Assembly (NCBI RefSeq): GCF_016808095.1
Contig: NC_068970.1
Span: 16,660,501 to 16,724,500, forward strand
DNA length: 64,000 nucleotides
Direction of reading: 5' to 3'
Source of the DNA: Vigna angularis
Lineage: Eukaryota; Streptophyta; Magnoliopsida; Fabales; Fabaceae
The notes below the pieces were generated by a model. That model was not told the DNA's origin, searched no databases, and saw only the letters and a list, made by a program, of their open reading frames with translations. Shown one piece after another: positions 11,785 to 24,146 of this stretch (within the stretch, counting starts at the first letter, position 1; each line of letters begins with the position of its first letter). Made by a program: the position numbers and the translations under genes.

Positions 11785-13243
11785 TTCAAATTAAAATTAT
11801 CCACATCATCTCACATATTTATGTTCAAAATCTCTATTTCCATCTCATATCACATTGATAATGATGTGGAATATAGAAGATGGTACTAAAATTAGAGGTT
11901 CAATTGATTTATTTTATCAACTTCCATATTTTAAATATTTTTAATTTACTTTTATTTTTTTAAATGGTTTAATACATATTTTCTTATAAATTTAGCATAT
12001 AATAAGACTAACAAATGTAACCATATCAATATGAATGACTTATGAATAAAAGTCACAAATAACATGAATTTGATGAAGTCTTTAACAAAAAAACATTTTT
12101 TTTCTCTAATAGTATGTTTGATAAAAAAAGAAAAGACAATGAGTAGAAATAAATATTATTCGATTTACTTGAAATTAGAGGAAAAAAGAGAGAGAAAGAG
12201 GTAAAAATAATTATTGAAATTAAAGATATGCAGTTGAAAATAATAATAATAAATTAGAAGTTAATTTTCAGACTTTCAAATTTAATAAAAAGATATTCTA
12301 ATTATTTATCAATAATATAGTTGTACTAATTTTATTACCTACAAAAATATTTTATTATTATTCATAATACCAATTTTATTATAGTTTATTTTTATTGATT
12401 TTTATAAAAAAATTCAAAATAATAAAACCATTTTTCTTTTTTTTAAATAAGTATTATAATGAAATATTATATATTATCAATTATTTTATTTAAATTTATT
12501 TAATATTCAAATGGGTTCAATTATATTAATTTTAGTTTTTTTTTAAATTAAATTATTATTTGAAATAAAACTCATGCTTGAGTTTTTATTTTAAAAATGT
12601 GATAAGAAATTTGATGTGATGATAAATAATTGATCTACTTTTGGGATTTCAGCCTAATCAAAATGTCAAAATGTCAACTTACATACCATGGAAAACAATA
12701 TTTTAGTATAATGCTCTCTACATAATTTTCTACATGTCGACAATGACGAACCATTATTGTTTTTAGTCGATTAGAAATTGATGAAGTAGGATGCCATAGG
12801 TCTTTTCACAAGTTCGTGAAGGTAGTTGTTAATTTTTGGAAATTGCAACTAAAACATTTTTTAGCTTTAATTTTAGTTTAGCATTTATATGTACTTTCAA
12901 TCTCAATCCATAATATTGGTATATGACATTATTTATTAAACTTAAATTAAATTCATTTTTATGTGATTTCAACTCTAACTGTGTTTTTTATCATTATTAT
13001 TTTAATAATTAATGTTAGAAGTTTCACCTAACACTATTTTACACTAGATGTATGAATATAAATGTAACTTAAGTTAGTTTTATAACATTGAATTAAATTT
13101 AAAGTTCACTTTTTAATCTAGTATCATAGTTATGAGTTAAAGTCTATTTTAACAAAATTTGTTGTTTGTGGATTTATTGTTTCATCCCTTATCAAATCAT
13201 ATATTAATATCTACTTTCACATTCAAGATATATGTCTTAATGT

Positions 13244-13345
13244 GAGGGAGTATGTTGAAAGTTTTACATCGACTAGAGATATTGTCAATTATAGTATATA
13301 CACAGATGTAAACATGATTTATAAATCGTTTTATAAGGTTTACTT
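13244..13345 (+). repeat. Short dispersed repeat (TRIM/small-LTR-like), copy 1
   Basis: Matches the pattern TGTTGAAAGTTTTACATCG, then ACTAGAGATAT, then a stretch ending near TTTTATAAGGTT. A related copy lies at about 30,512-30,625. I recall this as a very common short repeat of legume genomes; full borders are not clear here. Confidence 0.4.
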
Positions 13346-14649
13346 AAGCTTAAATATATATATTTATACTAAATTAAGAATGACTAAAGAAAAGTTAATT
13401 ACCAAAGTGACTAAGGCATGCAACAATTTACAAAATAGATAGAAGATGTGCACATGTGCTTGATAACCGTAATATGGTTGATAAGACGAGAAGTTGTAAT
13501 ATGGTATATGGTACTTGGACAATTCAACCATATATTATATATTAAAACCTTAAGATAGGATGAGGTTGACTAGATTACCAAAAAAAAATTGTGAAAAGTT
13601 AGACAAAAAGTTTAAGAGTTGAATGACATGAAGTTCATGACCTTGTTTAATTATCCAAGTGGTTTGCATGGAATAAGGTAATATAAGTACAATTAACTTT
13701 GTACATTACAAATTATGTTTTCTATTTACGTAAAATATTTCTTTAAACCAATAACAATAAAATTGAGGAAACATCAAATTAGAATACAGTCTTCTAGAAT
13801 AATTATAGGGTTTTGGTTTGTTAATAAACACTTTTTTGGAAGATAAGGCAAAGATGTAAATTGTGTAATCGAAAAATCCCTTATAAAACATGCTTTCATG
13901 GCATCATTTGATGACATGTCATCTCTACCATGGTTGGACTTACATGGTCTTAGAATATTTCAATTGATCTCTTTTAGTGCACATAAAAATATAATCTTTT
14001 ACGATAAATTTATAGATGTACAATTTGAAAAACTGACAAAATGATTAGATAAAGTTGTTTGAACACTCAGAATTGAAAATATATTAACATAGAAAATATC
14101 ATAAGTGACAAGATACAAATGTGATATTGCCATGAGACAAGCTTTTGTAGTTAAAAAGTGAAACAACCTCATGCATGAACAAGTGAATATCTTACAACAA
14201 AGTTCAATTATTCAATGTTCATAATTTAATATATTGGAAATGTTGATCAAGATAAATTTACAAGATGAACAATTTCTCTTCAAAATTATGAATTTTTGTG
14301 TAACAACATGAGGCAACACTCCTTTTGCGAACTAACCATATGTTAAAGTTTATGAGTGAAAATGATTTTATTAAATCAATTGTTGTTGTATCATATGTAT
14401 GTTAAAAAATTGAAATAAGTTTGAAGCTATATTGAAGTGTATTTTGATTAACATTATTATAATGTGTCTTAAGAACATTTTATGTATTTAGATTGTAGCA
14501 CGAGTCTAATTATATTTAGGTAATGACAAAATTGAATGTAGATTTTATTCCTATTATTTTATGATTCATCACCACAAAATTAAAATTTATGATGATTTTT
14601 TATGTTGATTATAATCCATCAAGTATAATAAGTGATGCAATGACAGAGT

Positions 14650-15290
14650 TATAATTAAGGTAAGACTTTCTATGTCAGTTTTCACTTAAAAATTTTGGTC
14701 TTAAAATTTTCTCTTCTATTCGTTAGCTTTCTTCATTTTTCCCTTTAGACAAATCAATGTGGATAGATACCTGTAGGCGAGTGAAAGTGTTTCTTTAATT
14801 ATTTTTTTGATGTTTTTTGCTCATACATTTTATTTTGTGTATATCAAAGTGGTGTAAGTGATTCAATTTGGGGATTTAGTGGTGGTGGTGGAGATTTAGG
14901 GTGTTTGAAGAAGATGAAGAAGGAAATTCTTATGCGATGATGAAGAAACTTGACGTTTGTGATGCAGATGAGTTGTTAGTTCTAACGAGGTTAAGCGATA
15001 GCAACTCGTGTCTGGAAGGAGGAAGAACCCTCGCGTGAAGGAGAATAGGCCATATTGATGCAAGTGGTGGAGGTGAACATGGCGACAATGAGGAGGAGTG
15101 ACCATCACATGTGAAAAAGAAGAAAGTAAGAAAGGAGTTTGTAATAGAGAAAAGGAAATCCTAAATGAGGAAAGTTATAACGATTCTAGAATAATGGATA
15201 AGAAAATGAGAACTTTCTATACCACATGTATTTATGCTGATTCTAAAATCGATATAGAAAACATTTTTTAACCGATGTAAAAAGACTTCT
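14650..15290. repeat. Inverted-repeat-bounded segment (CACTA-like subterminal words)
   Basis: The left side has ACTTTCTATGTCAGTTTT (about 14,663). The right side has ACTTTCTATACC and ACCGATGTAAAAAGAC (about 15,210-15,285), which reads inversely. Between them lies a G-rich, less AT-rich core (14,880-15,120). Such 'TTCTAYRTCGGTTTT / AACCGATGTARAAAG' words often border CACTA-type elements in legumes. No CACTA termini or 3-bp duplication were located. Confidence 0.3.
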
Positions 15291-15818
15291 ATGCATTAAT
15301 GATTAGTGTATATGATTTGATTACTAACTTGGATTAGAATTAAAAGATTAATATAATTTAATTACTAACCTGCATTAGAATTAAAAGGTTAATAATGATG
15401 ATATTGTCTAACATATATAATTAGAACATAATTATACAAAGTCACATTTGAAAAAGTGTAGGTAATTTCATTATATAAAACATATTATTACAATGCTCAT
15501 ATGTTTAGTCTTCGGGGTAGCGAATATGCACATGTATGGAGATATATTTCAAATGAAACAATATATTTAAATTAATTAGTCACATAGTATGCCTCATGTG
15601 AAAAAAATATTAATTATATTTCTCTTGTAATGTTATGGTAACTCATTTTGGAGCATATATAAAGATTCTAATATATTTTGGAACATATGCGGACCATGAC
15701 TCTGATATGCATGCAGAAACATAAACTAACATAAGATATAATTGATTTAATAAATGTCTTTGAAAAATAATTAAATATTATTATGTTGGAGTTTGACAAC
15801 ATGGAAGGAATAACCATG

Positions 15819-15823
15819 AACAA
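15819..15823. other. 5-bp target site duplication (AACAA), left copy
   Basis: AACAA directly precedes the 5' LTR and is repeated exactly at 24,142-24,146 after the 3' LTR. Confidence 0.9.
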
Positions 15824-16204
15824 TGTAAGATTCATGAAAAAAAAAAGATATATATATAAATATAGTAGTAAATTTTAGTATTTTATTATTAATAATAATT
15901 TTAATGGATAGAAAATTGTAAATTTTGGATATAAAATTATAGTAATTTTAGAAGGAGAGGTTCAAATTTTTGGTAACTTATTTAGTAAATTTTTTTAAAT
16001 TGAATAGTAAAAAGTAAATAGTAAATAGTAAAAAGTAAATAGTAAAAATAAATTTTCAGCATTAAGATTTCTTAGCATGGAAGAAAGTAGTAGGTAGAAA
16101 TTAGGATCAAATTTGGTGAGAAAATGATTGAAATATTATTTTTAAATAATATTAAAATAATAAATAATATTAAAATATTAATGAATAGTAAATTTTTTTT
16201 TACC

Positions 16205-16213
16205 TATAAATAG
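16205..16213 (+). promoter_or_regulatory. TATA box of the retrotransposon LTR
   Basis: TATAAATAG in a CCTATAAATAGCC context, with the same sequence in the 3' LTR and solo LTR. Transcription would start about 30 bases downstream, giving a U3 of about 0.4 kb and an unusually long R-U5 of about 1.4 kb. Confidence 0.6.
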
Positions 16214-16580
16214 CCATAGGAGGGAAGGTTATTTTGCACCAAGAGAAGAGAAATCAAGTGAGAGCTTGAGAAATAGAGAAGAAAGAGTTAGGAAAAATTT
16301 TTAGTTGCAAGAAGAGTAGAGGTTCTGAAGGGTTTCGGGGGAAACAAATTCGGAGCAGGAGATTAAGTCTGGAATAGAGGTAGGGGAGCTAACTTTTCTG
16401 TGCTTTTATATTATGATTTAGTATTTCTATGCTTTTATATTATAACTTAGTATTGTTTTATTACTATTCATATATTGAAATTCTGTATGAATACTGTTAA
16501 TGCTTACTGTATGTTTATCTATATTGAAATTCGGTGTTAATATTATATGTTGTTGTTTTGAATCTGTAAATAAGAAATTT

Positions 16581-16687
16581 GTTAAAAACTAGTTGAGGAA
16601 CACTTTGGCTAAGGAAAGACTTGGTACTTAAGTTGTCCATTGTGACGCACCTCTCTTTCCTGGAAGTCTACTCGACAAGTTTTTAAC
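16581..16687 (+). other. Conserved hairpin-forming block in the LTR (putative structured RNA)
   Basis: The first 17 bases (GTTAAAAACTAGTTGAG) pair with the last 17 (CTCGACAAGTTTTTAAC) with one mismatch and one G-U. Inside, AGGAAAGA pairs with TCTTTCCT. It lies downstream of the predicted transcription start, so it would be in the RNA. The same block is at 23057-23163 and, with very few changes, in the old solo LTR at 49139-49244. Confidence 0.5.
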
Positions 16688-17669
16688 TTAAATCCTATTT
16701 AACAGATTTTGTATTGTTAAAATATTGTGCAATATATCTTGTTGGAATGGAAATGTTTGATGAATTCATGTTTTTGTGGTAGATATGGAATTATGAATTA
16801 TAATTGTGATAATTGCATTTTATTATATTGCAATTGAATTTATGCATCTAAACATGATATAAGTGATATAGGGAGATTTTGTAGGGGTATAATGTGAGTT
16901 GAGGAATATGAGTATGGTATGAGTCTCGTGGAGAGATTCAGTAATATTATGGTATTTGTGTATATGTTGATGTTGAGGGTCTCGTAGTTGGAGGCTATCC
17001 TGATACTCTAATAATAATCCAGTCTCAAGTAGAGAGGGATGAATTATGTGGTGAGAGGAGCAGGAGGTCCTGGTCTATGTGCCGGTTTTGGACATAGTGA
17101 GGGGACTAACCTTGTGAATGGTATGAAGTATTTTGGAAGTGTATTTGTAAGAAGAAGTAGAAGTCATTCCAAGTGCATAACCTCCCGTGACCGCTCATCA
17201 ACGTATCATCCGGATGAGTGTCTATTGGGTATTGTGGTGTCTATTGGGTATTGTGAGACGAATGTCTAATAGGAATTGTGGTATGAGGGTGTCGAACATA
17301 ATTATTATATGATGTTTATATCAAGGTAATTATACATGTTTTAAATGATTTGTTGCATGTTAACTCACCCTACTTGTTTGTGTTTGTTTTGTGTTTGGGT
17401 ATGTGCGATGATCGTATAATTCGTTATACGGGAGCAGACGAAGGATTGTCGTCTGATCCAATGCCAATGAAGAGAGAGACAGAAGAATAAGTTAGAAGAA
17501 TTCGAATTATATTTATGAGTTTATAGTTGAAATCTGAGTTTAAAACATGTGTAGACATATATTAATTATGAATTTATAAGTGTGAGATTACGGGATATTA
17601 CCGTAAATGTAATGTTACAATATATAAATTATGAATTATCCGGCGTGAGATATTGGGATGTTACATTAA

Positions 17670-17687
17670 TGGTATCAGAGCGGTTCG
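17670..17687 (+). promoter_or_regulatory. Primer binding site (initiator tRNA-Met type)
   Basis: TGGTATCAGAGCGGTTCG starts four bases after the 5' LTR. TGGTATCAGAGC is the usual complement to the 3' end of plant initiator tRNA-Met, which primes minus-strand DNA synthesis. Confidence 0.9.
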
Positions 17688-17777
17688 TCCTTAAGACGAC
17701 CTAAGAGTTGTGGATTAATCCTACAAACTCATATTATAAATTATGATAACAATAATTCTCTGTATGAACAGAGAGAA

Positions 17778-20700
17778 ATGGCTCGTAGACAACCCAATCG
17801 TGAAACCCCTGAGGTACCTAGCCTTGCAAGGGCTTTAGAATCTATCGCATCCGCTCTTCAACAACAGAGAGCTGCTTTAATGCAACAGCACACAACGGCC
17901 CTACAACAGTTAGAAGCGGCCAGACTAAATTCTGAAGCAAGCCAAAGACAACATGCGGAAACCTTAAGACAACTAGCCGAGAATGGCACCCATGTGGAAG
18001 CTCAACCTCAGAGAGTTCAGGAATGGACCTTAGAAAATTTTCTGCAACATCGTCCAGCTATTTTTAATGGGAAAACGAGTCCGGATGAAGCTGATCTCTG
18101 GATAAGGAACTTGGAAAAGATTTTTGAAGCAAAGAGGTGTCCACCCGAAACTAGGTTGGCATACTCTGAGTATCAGCTATCTGGGGAAGCAGCACACTGG
18201 TGGAACAACACAAAGCTGGTATTAGAGGAAAGTGGTGAGATTATAACTTGGGAAATTTTTAAGAGTAAATTTTATGCTGAGTACTTTCCGGACAGTGTGA
18301 GACATTTGAAAGAGGTGGAGTTCTTGCAGCTGGTGCAAGGCAACAAATCCGTAGCTGAATATGCAGACAGGTTCAAACACTTGGTTCGTTTCTACACCCA
18401 ACCGTCAAATGAAGAATGGAGGTGCAGGAAATTCAAAAATGGATTGAGAGCAAACATTCAACTAGCTGTGAATCCTTTAGCTATTAAGGAGTTTGCTGCT
18501 TTAGTAGAACATGCCAAAGCTGTGGAAAGGTTAATAAGTGAGATTGAAGTTCAGAAGTTACCAAGGGTAGGAGGACCATCTGGATCACGAGTTGAACGAC
18601 ATGTAAGGAATCGACCTTATGACAGACCACAACCTCAGAGGAATCCTCATCAGCAACAACACCAACAGAGAATAATCCAATGTTTCGTCTGCGGAGGACC
18701 TCATCTGAAAAGCGTCTGTCCACAAGTTAATCTGCGCAACAAGTGTTTTCTTTGCGGAGCTGAAGGACATTTTGCTAGAGATTGTCTCTCTAACAGAAGA
18801 GGAACAACTCAACCTCAACAACCGCCTCAACAGGGAAGGACTGACAATAAACCACAAGCGACTGGGAGAGTCTATGCCTTAACGGGAGCAGAAGCTGCCA
18901 AATCAGGTACTCTCATCATTGGATGTTGTAATATAGCTGGTAGAGACTTGAATGTATTGTTTGATTCTGGAGCGACACACTTCTTTTTGTCTGAAACTCT
19001 TATTCAAGAGTTGAACCTACCTGTAAAAGAGCTGCAGTATGATCTTATAGTATCTACACCGGCCTCTAAATTGATAAAAACATCAAGGATGTGTCCTCAA
19101 TGTCCAATCATTGTAGAAGGACGTAGGTTCAAAGTACATCTTATATCTTTACCTCTACAAGGTTTAGATGTAATCCTAGGAATGGATTGGTTATCTACCA
19201 ATCGTATCCTTATAGACTGTAACAAGAAGGAGTTAATTTTCCCTGATCCTGAAGAAGCGGAGTTGTTGTCATTACAACAAGTGTTGAAGGAAGTAAAAGA
19301 TGGATCTCTGTGTTTCATTATCTTGACTCATGTGGAAATTGAGAAAGATAAACAAAATCTTGATATTCCCATAGTTAATGAGTTTAGTGATGTATTCCCA
19401 GAAGAAATACCAGGATTGCCACCTCAACGAGAAGTAGAATTTTCCATCGATTTAATACCTGGAGCTGGACCCGTATCGATATCTCCATATCGAATGGCCC
19501 CAGCAGAGTTGGCAGAGCTGAAGAAGCAAATTGAAGAGCTATTGGAAAAACAATTCATCCGACCAAGCGTATCACCATGGGGAGCACCGGTACTGCTAGT
19601 GAAGAAGAAAGATGGTAGCTTTAGATTGTGTGTTGACTACAGGCAGTTGAACAAGCTAACCATTAAGAACAAGTATCCTTTGCCTAGGATTGACGATTTG
19701 ATGGATCAGTTGCATGAAGCTCAAGTATTTTCAAAGATAGATCTAAGGTCTGGATATCATCAAATTTTGGTTAAAGCTGAAGATGTACAGAAGACTGCTT
19801 TTAGATCAAGATACGGGCATTACGAGTATGTAGTTATGCCATTCGGGGTAACTAATGCTCCAGCTTTGTTCATGGATTACATGAACAGAATCTTTCAACC
19901 CTTTTTAGATAAGTTTGTCGTAGTCTTTATAGATGACATACTTATTTATTCCAAAAGTAGAGAAGAACATGAGAGGCACCTAAGAATTGTGCTTGAGATC
20001 TTGAGAGAAAAGAAACTATATGCAAAGTTGTCAAAGTGTGAATTCTGGATACATGAGGTGCAATTCTTGGGACATGTTATATCAGCTCAAGGCATAGCAG
20101 TGGATCCAACCAAGGTGGAAGCAGTGCTACGGTGGGAGAGACCAAAGACTACGACGAAAATACGAAGCTTTGTGGGTTTAGCTGGATACTATAGAAAATT
20201 TATAGAAGGTTTTTCTAAAATAGTAGCGCCTTTAACACAGCTAACTCGCAAAGATCAACCGTTTGTTTGGACGGATAAGTGTGAGAAAAGCTTCCTGGAA
20301 TTAAAGCACAGGTTGACAAGTGCACCAATATTGATTATCCCAAATCCAAGTAAGTCTTTTGAGATTTATTGTGATGCTTCACACCAGGGGTTAGGATGTG
20401 TGCTTATGCAAGAAAGGAAGGTGGTGGCTTATGCTTCAAGACAATTAAAGGTTCATGAGAAGAATTATCCTACTCATGATCTAGAATTGGCAGCAGTGGT
20501 ATTTTCTCTGAAGATTTGGCGACACTATCTTTATGGTGTCCAATTTCAAGTATTTAGCGATCACAAAAGTTTGAAGTACCTATTTGACCAAAAAGAGCTA
20601 AATATGAGGCAAAGGCGGTGGATGGAGTTTTTAAAGGATTATGACTTCGAACTTTTGTACCATCCCGGAAAGGCGAATGTAGTAGCTGATGCTTTGAGTA

Positions 20701-22256
20701 GGAAGATGGTACATGTTTCTCATATGATGATCAAAGAATTGGAATTGGTGGAGAAATTCAGAGATCTGAAGCTACATATGGAATATGAAGTAGATTTCAT
20801 TAGATGTAGTAATTTGACTATATCTAGCGACTTTCTAACTTTAATCAAAGAGAAACAATTGGTGGATCCTAACCTGAAAGAGATAGCAGAAATGATCAAA
20901 ACAGAATCAACTAAAGAGTTTAGGTTAGGACCTGATGGAGTATTAAAATTTAGAAGTAGAATATTTGTACCAGACAATGCAGAGATAAAAAGATTAATCC
21001 TTGAAGAAGGACACAAGAGTCGTTTTAGCATGCATCCCGGCATGACTAAAATGTATCAAGATCTTAAGGAGTCCTTTTGGTGGCCAGGAATGAAGAAGGA
21101 AGTAGCACAATTTGTAGCAGCTTGTTTGACTTGCCAAAAGGCAAAAGTGGAACACCAAAGGCCTGGAGGAATGCTACAACAATTAGACATACCAGAGTGG
21201 AAATGGGATAGCATTGCTATGGATTTTGTTACCCATTTACCACGAACAATGAAGGGTAATGATGCCATCTGGGTCATCATTGATCGATTGACAAAAAGTG
21301 CCCACTTCTTGGCAATAAATCTGAGAATGTCAATGACTAAGCTGGCACAATTGTACATAAAGGAAATAGTGAGATTGCACGGTATACCTTCTAGCATTGT
21401 GTCAGACAGAGACCCAAGATTTACTTCTAGATTCTGGCAAACCTTACAGGAAGCTATGGGCAGTAAATTACGAATGAGTTCCGCATATCATCCCCAAACT
21501 GATGGACAATCTGAAAGGACTATCCAGTCATTAGAAGATCTGTTGAGAACTTGTGTATTAGATCATCTTGGTAGTTGGGATGAAATACTTCCTCTTGTGG
21601 AATTTACCTATAACAACAGTTTCCAAGCAAGTATAGGTATGGCACCTTATGAGGCTCTGTATGGCACACGATGTCAAACTCCGTTATGCTGGTATCAAGA
21701 TGGTGAATCAGTTTTAATAGGACCTGAGCTACTACAACAAACCACCAACAAAGTAAAATTGATACGGGAAAGAATGAAGGCTTCTCAGAGTAGACAAAAA
21801 TCGTATGCAGATCAAAGGAGGAGACCATTAGAGTTTGCGGCTGGGGACCATGTTTTTCTGCGAGTAACTTCAACCACGGGTGTTGGAAGAGCACTTCGCT
21901 CCAGGAAACTTTCTCCTAAGTTCATTGGTCCATACCAAATTTTGAGACGAATTGGGCTAGTCGCTTACGAGATTGCGCTACCCCCTCAATTGGCCAATCT
22001 TCATTCAGTTTTTCATGTCTCCCAACTAAGAAAGTATGTACCTGACCCTTCTCACATTATAGAAATAGAGGAGATTCAAATCCGAGAGGACCTCTCAGTA
22101 GAAGTACAACCTGTTTGTATAGAAGATACTAAAACAAAGGAACTTAGAGGAAAAACTATTAATTTAGTCAGGGTAGTTTGGGATAAGAGGACAGGTGACT
22201 CTACATGGGAACTAGAAGAAGAGATGAAGCAATTATATCCTCAACTATTTTCTTGA
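17778..22256 (+). CDS. Gag-Pol polyprotein of the Ty3/gypsy element, intact
   Basis: One 1,492-aa frame. A Gln-rich, coiled-coil-like N-terminus (about 20-75) is followed by the retrotransposon Gag domain (about 90-250). Two zinc knuckles come next: an atypical CX2CX3HX4C (302-314) and a canonical CX2CX4HX4C (323-336). Aspartic protease has DSG at 396-398. Reverse transcriptase spans about 590-760 with FIDD at 717-720. RNase H acidic residues are D866, E903, D928 and D971. Integrase has an HHCC finger (H1079, H1086, C1116, C1119) and catalytic D1149, D1210, E1246 with D-35-E spacing, then a GPY motif (1384-1386). The end (about 1,430-1,490, TWELEEEM) resembles the chromodomain that steers integration into heterochromatin. 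No stop or frameshift; all catalytic residues are present. Gag and Pol are fused in one frame, so Gag excess would need proteolysis or partial RNA processing. Confidence 0.95.
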   Translation: MARRQPNRETPEVPSLARALESIASALQQQRAALMQQHTTALQQLEAARLNSEASQRQHAETLRQLAENGTHVEAQPQRVQEWTLENFLQHRPAIFNGKTSPDEADLWIRNLEKIFEAKRCPPETRLAYSEYQLSGEAAHWWNNTKLVLEESGEIITWEIFKSKFYAEYFPDSVRHLKEVEFLQLVQGNKSVAEYADRFKHLVRFYTQPSNEEWRCRKFKNGLRANIQLAVNPLAIKEFAALVEHAKAVERLISEIEVQKLPRVGGPSGSRVERHVRNRPYDRPQPQRNPHQQQHQQRIIQCFVCGGPHLKSVCPQVNLRNKCFLCGAEGHFARDCLSNRRGTTQPQQPPQQGRTDNKPQATGRVYALTGAEAAKSGTLIIGCCNIAGRDLNVLFDSGATHFFLSETLIQELNLPVKELQYDLIVSTPASKLIKTSRMCPQCPIIVEGRRFKVHLISLPLQGLDVILGMDWLSTNRILIDCNKKELIFPDPEEAELLSLQQVLKEVKDGSLCFIILTHVEIEKDKQNLDIPIVNEFSDVFPEEIPGLPPQREVEFSIDLIPGAGPVSISPYRMAPAELAELKKQIEELLEKQFIRPSVSPWGAPVLLVKKKDGSFRLCVDYRQLNKLTIKNKYPLPRIDDLMDQLHEAQVFSKIDLRSGYHQILVKAEDVQKTAFRSRYGHYEYVVMPFGVTNAPALFMDYMNRIFQPFLDKFVVVFIDDILIYSKSREEHERHLRIVLEILREKKLYAKLSKCEFWIHEVQFLGHVISAQGIAVDPTKVEAVLRWERPKTTTKIRSFVGLAGYYRKFIEGFSKIVAPLTQLTRKDQPFVWTDKCEKSFLELKHRLTSAPILIIPNPSKSFEIYCDASHQGLGCVLMQERKVVAYASRQLKVHEKNYPTHDLELAAVVFSLKIWRHYLYGVQFQVFSDHKSLKYLFDQKELNMRQRRWMEFLKDYDFELLYHPGKANVVADALSRKMVHVSHMMIKELELVEKFRDLKLHMEYEVDFIRCSNLTISSDFLTLIKEKQLVDPNLKEIAEMIKTESTKEFRLGPDGVLKFRSRIFVPDNAEIKRLILEEGHKSRFSMHPGMTKMYQDLKESFWWPGMKKEVAQFVAACLTCQKAKVEHQRPGGMLQQLDIPEWKWDSIAMDFVTHLPRTMKGNDAIWVIIDRLTKSAHFLAINLRMSMTKLAQLYIKEIVRLHGIPSSIVSDRDPRFTSRFWQTLQEAMGSKLRMSSAYHPQTDGQSERTIQSLEDLLRTCVLDHLGSWDEILPLVEFTYNNSFQASIGMAPYEALYGTRCQTPLCWYQDGESVLIGPELLQQTTNKVKLIRERMKASQSRQKSYADQRRRPLEFAAGDHVFLRVTSTTGVGRALRSRKLSPKFIGPYQILRRIGLVAYEIALPPQLANLHSVFHVSQLRKYVPDPSHIIEIEEIQIREDLSVEVQPVCIEDTKTKELRGKTINLVRVVWDKRTGDSTWELEEEMKQLYPQLFS

Positions 22257-22290
22257 AGTATAGAATTTTCGGGGACGAAAATTTTTGTTG

Positions 22291-22300
22291 TTGGGGAGAA
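22291..22300 (+). promoter_or_regulatory. Polypurine tract
   Basis: TTGGGGAGAA ends exactly at the 3' LTR start (22,301), as expected for the plus-strand primer. Confidence 0.8.
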
Positions 22301-24141
22301 TGTAAGATTCATGAAAAAAAAAAGATATATATATATATAGTAGTAAATTTTAGTATTTTATTATTAATAATAATTTTAATGGATAGAAAATTGTAAATTT
22401 TGGATATAAAATTATAGTAATTTTAGAAGGAGAGGTTCAAATTTTTGGTAACTTATTTAGTAAATTTTTTTAAATTGAATAGTAAAAAGTAAATAGTAAA
22501 TAGTAAATAGTAAATAGTAAAAATAAATTTTCAGCATTAAGATTTCTTAGCATGGAAGAAAGTAGTAGGTAGAAATTAGGATCAAATTTGGTGAGAAAAT
22601 GATTGAAATATTATTTTTAAATAATATTAAAATAATAAATAATATTAAAATATTAATGAATAGTAAATTTTTTTTTTACCTATAAATAGCCATAGGAGGG
22701 AAGGTTATTTTGCACCAAGAGAAGAGAAATCAAGTGAGAGCTTGAGAAATAGAGAAGAAAGAGTTAGGAAAAATTTTTAGTTGCAAGAAGAGTAGAGGTT
22801 CTGAAGGGTTTCGGGGGAAACAAATTCGGAGCAGGAGATTAAGTCTGGAATAGAGGTAGGGGAGCTAACTTTTCTGTGCTTTTATATTATGATTTAGTAT
22901 TTCTATGCTTTTATATTATAACTTAGTATTGTTTTATTACTATTCATATATTGAAATTCTGTATGAATATTGTTAATGCTTACTGTATGTTTATCTATAT
23001 TGAAATTCGGTGTTAATATTATATGTTATTGTTTTGAATCTGTAAATAAGAAATTTGTTAAAAACTAGTTGAGGAACACTTTGGCTAAGGAAAGACTTGG
23101 TACTTAAGTTGTCCATTGTGACGCACCTCTCTTTCCTGGAAGTCTACTCGACAAGTTTTTAACTTAAATCCTATTTAACAGATTTTGTATTGTTAAAATA
23201 TTGTGCAATATATCTTGTTGGAATGGAAATGTTTGATGAATTCATGTTTTTGTGGTAGATATGGAATTATGAATTATAATTGTGATAATTGCATTTTATT
23301 ATATTGCAATTGAATTTATGCATCTAAACATGATATAAGTGATATAGGGAGATTTTGTAGGGGTATAATGTGAGTTGAGGAATATGAGTATGGTATAAGT
23401 CTCGTGGAGAGATTCAGTAATATTATGGTATTTGTGTATATGTTGATGTTGAGGGTCCCGTAGTTGGAGGCTATCCTGATACTCTAATAATAATCCAGTC
23501 TCAAGTAGAGAGGGATGAATTATGTGGTGAGAGGAGCAGGAGGTCCTGGTCTATGTGCCGGTTTTGGACATAGTGAGGGGACTAACCTTGTGAATGGTAT
23601 GAAGTATTTTGGAAGTGTATTTGTAAGAAGAAGTAGAAGTCATTCCAAGTGCATAACCTCCCGTGACCGCTCATCAACGTATCATCCGGATGAGTGTCTA
23701 TTGGGTATTGTGGTGTCTATTGGGTATTGTGAGACGAGTGTCTAATAGGAATTGTGGTATGAGGGTGTCGAACATAATTATTATATGATGTTTATATCAA
23801 GGTAATTATACATGTTTTAAATGATTTGTTGCATGTTAACTCACCCTACTTGTTTGTGTTTGTTTTGTGTTTGGGTATGTGCGATGATCGTATAATTCGT
23901 TATACGGGAGCAGACGAAGGATTGTCGTCTGATCCAATGCCAATGAAGAGAGAGACAGAAGAATAAGTTAGAAGAATTCGAATTATATTTATGAGTTTAT
24001 AGTTGAAATCTGAGTTTAAAACATGTGTAGACATATATTAATTATGAATTTATAAGTGTGAGATTACGGGATATTACCGTAAATGTAATGTTACAATATA
24101 TAAATTATGAATTATCCGGCGTGAGATATTGGGATGTTACA
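22301..24141 (+). repeat. 3' LTR of the Ty3/gypsy element
   Basis: Differs from the 5' LTR by single-base changes near positions equivalent to 16,496, 16,553, 16,919, 16,978 and 17,264, plus small length changes in A/T tracts and one change in the GTAAATA repeats. Confidence 0.95.
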
Positions 24142-24146
24142 AACAA
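24142..24146. other. 5-bp target site duplication (AACAA), right copy
   Basis: Exact repeat of 15819-15823. Confidence 0.9.

Larger units (their letters stand above)
10498..15818. other. AT-rich intergenic DNA between retrotransposons
   Basis: No supported gene. It holds an unidentified ORF (11,437-11,784 minus), a TRIM-like repeat (about 13,244-13,345) and an inverted-repeat region (about 14,650-15,290). Short open frames elsewhere have A/T-driven composition and are probably chance. Confidence 0.5.
15824..17665 (+). repeat. 5' LTR of the Ty3/gypsy element
   Basis: TG...CA-bounded long terminal repeat, nearly identical to 22301-24141. It contains a TATA box, a hairpin-forming block (16581-16687), duplicated TGTCTATTGGGTATTGTG units (about 17,217-17,255) and two small palindromes near the end. 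A 76-codon open frame (17039-17269) repeats in both LTRs but is broken in the solo LTR, so it is not treated as a gene. Confidence 0.95.
15824..24141 (+). mobile_element. Complete young Ty3/gypsy retrotransposon (Tekay/Del-like chromovirus)
   Basis: An 8.3-kb element in the order LTR, primer site, Gag-Pol, polypurine tract, LTR. The 1,842-bp 5' LTR (15824-17665) and 1,841-bp 3' LTR (22301-24141) begin TGTAAGATTC and end GATGTTACA. By eye they differ by about six substitutions and two or three small length changes. It has a perfect 5-bp target duplication, a primer site matching initiator tRNA-Met and one uninterrupted 1,492-codon frame. All this points to very recent insertion and possible activity. 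Domain order PR-RT-RNaseH-INT with a C-terminal chromodomain-like tail places it among chromoviruses, probably Tekay/Del. A solo LTR of the same family is at 48,421-50,234. Confidence 0.95.

Noticed and set aside
17039..17269. 76-codon open frame repeated in both gypsy LTRs (also 23,515-23,745)
   Set aside because: Present twice only because the LTR is duplicated; in the older solo LTR the same region is frameshifted, and it matches no protein family.
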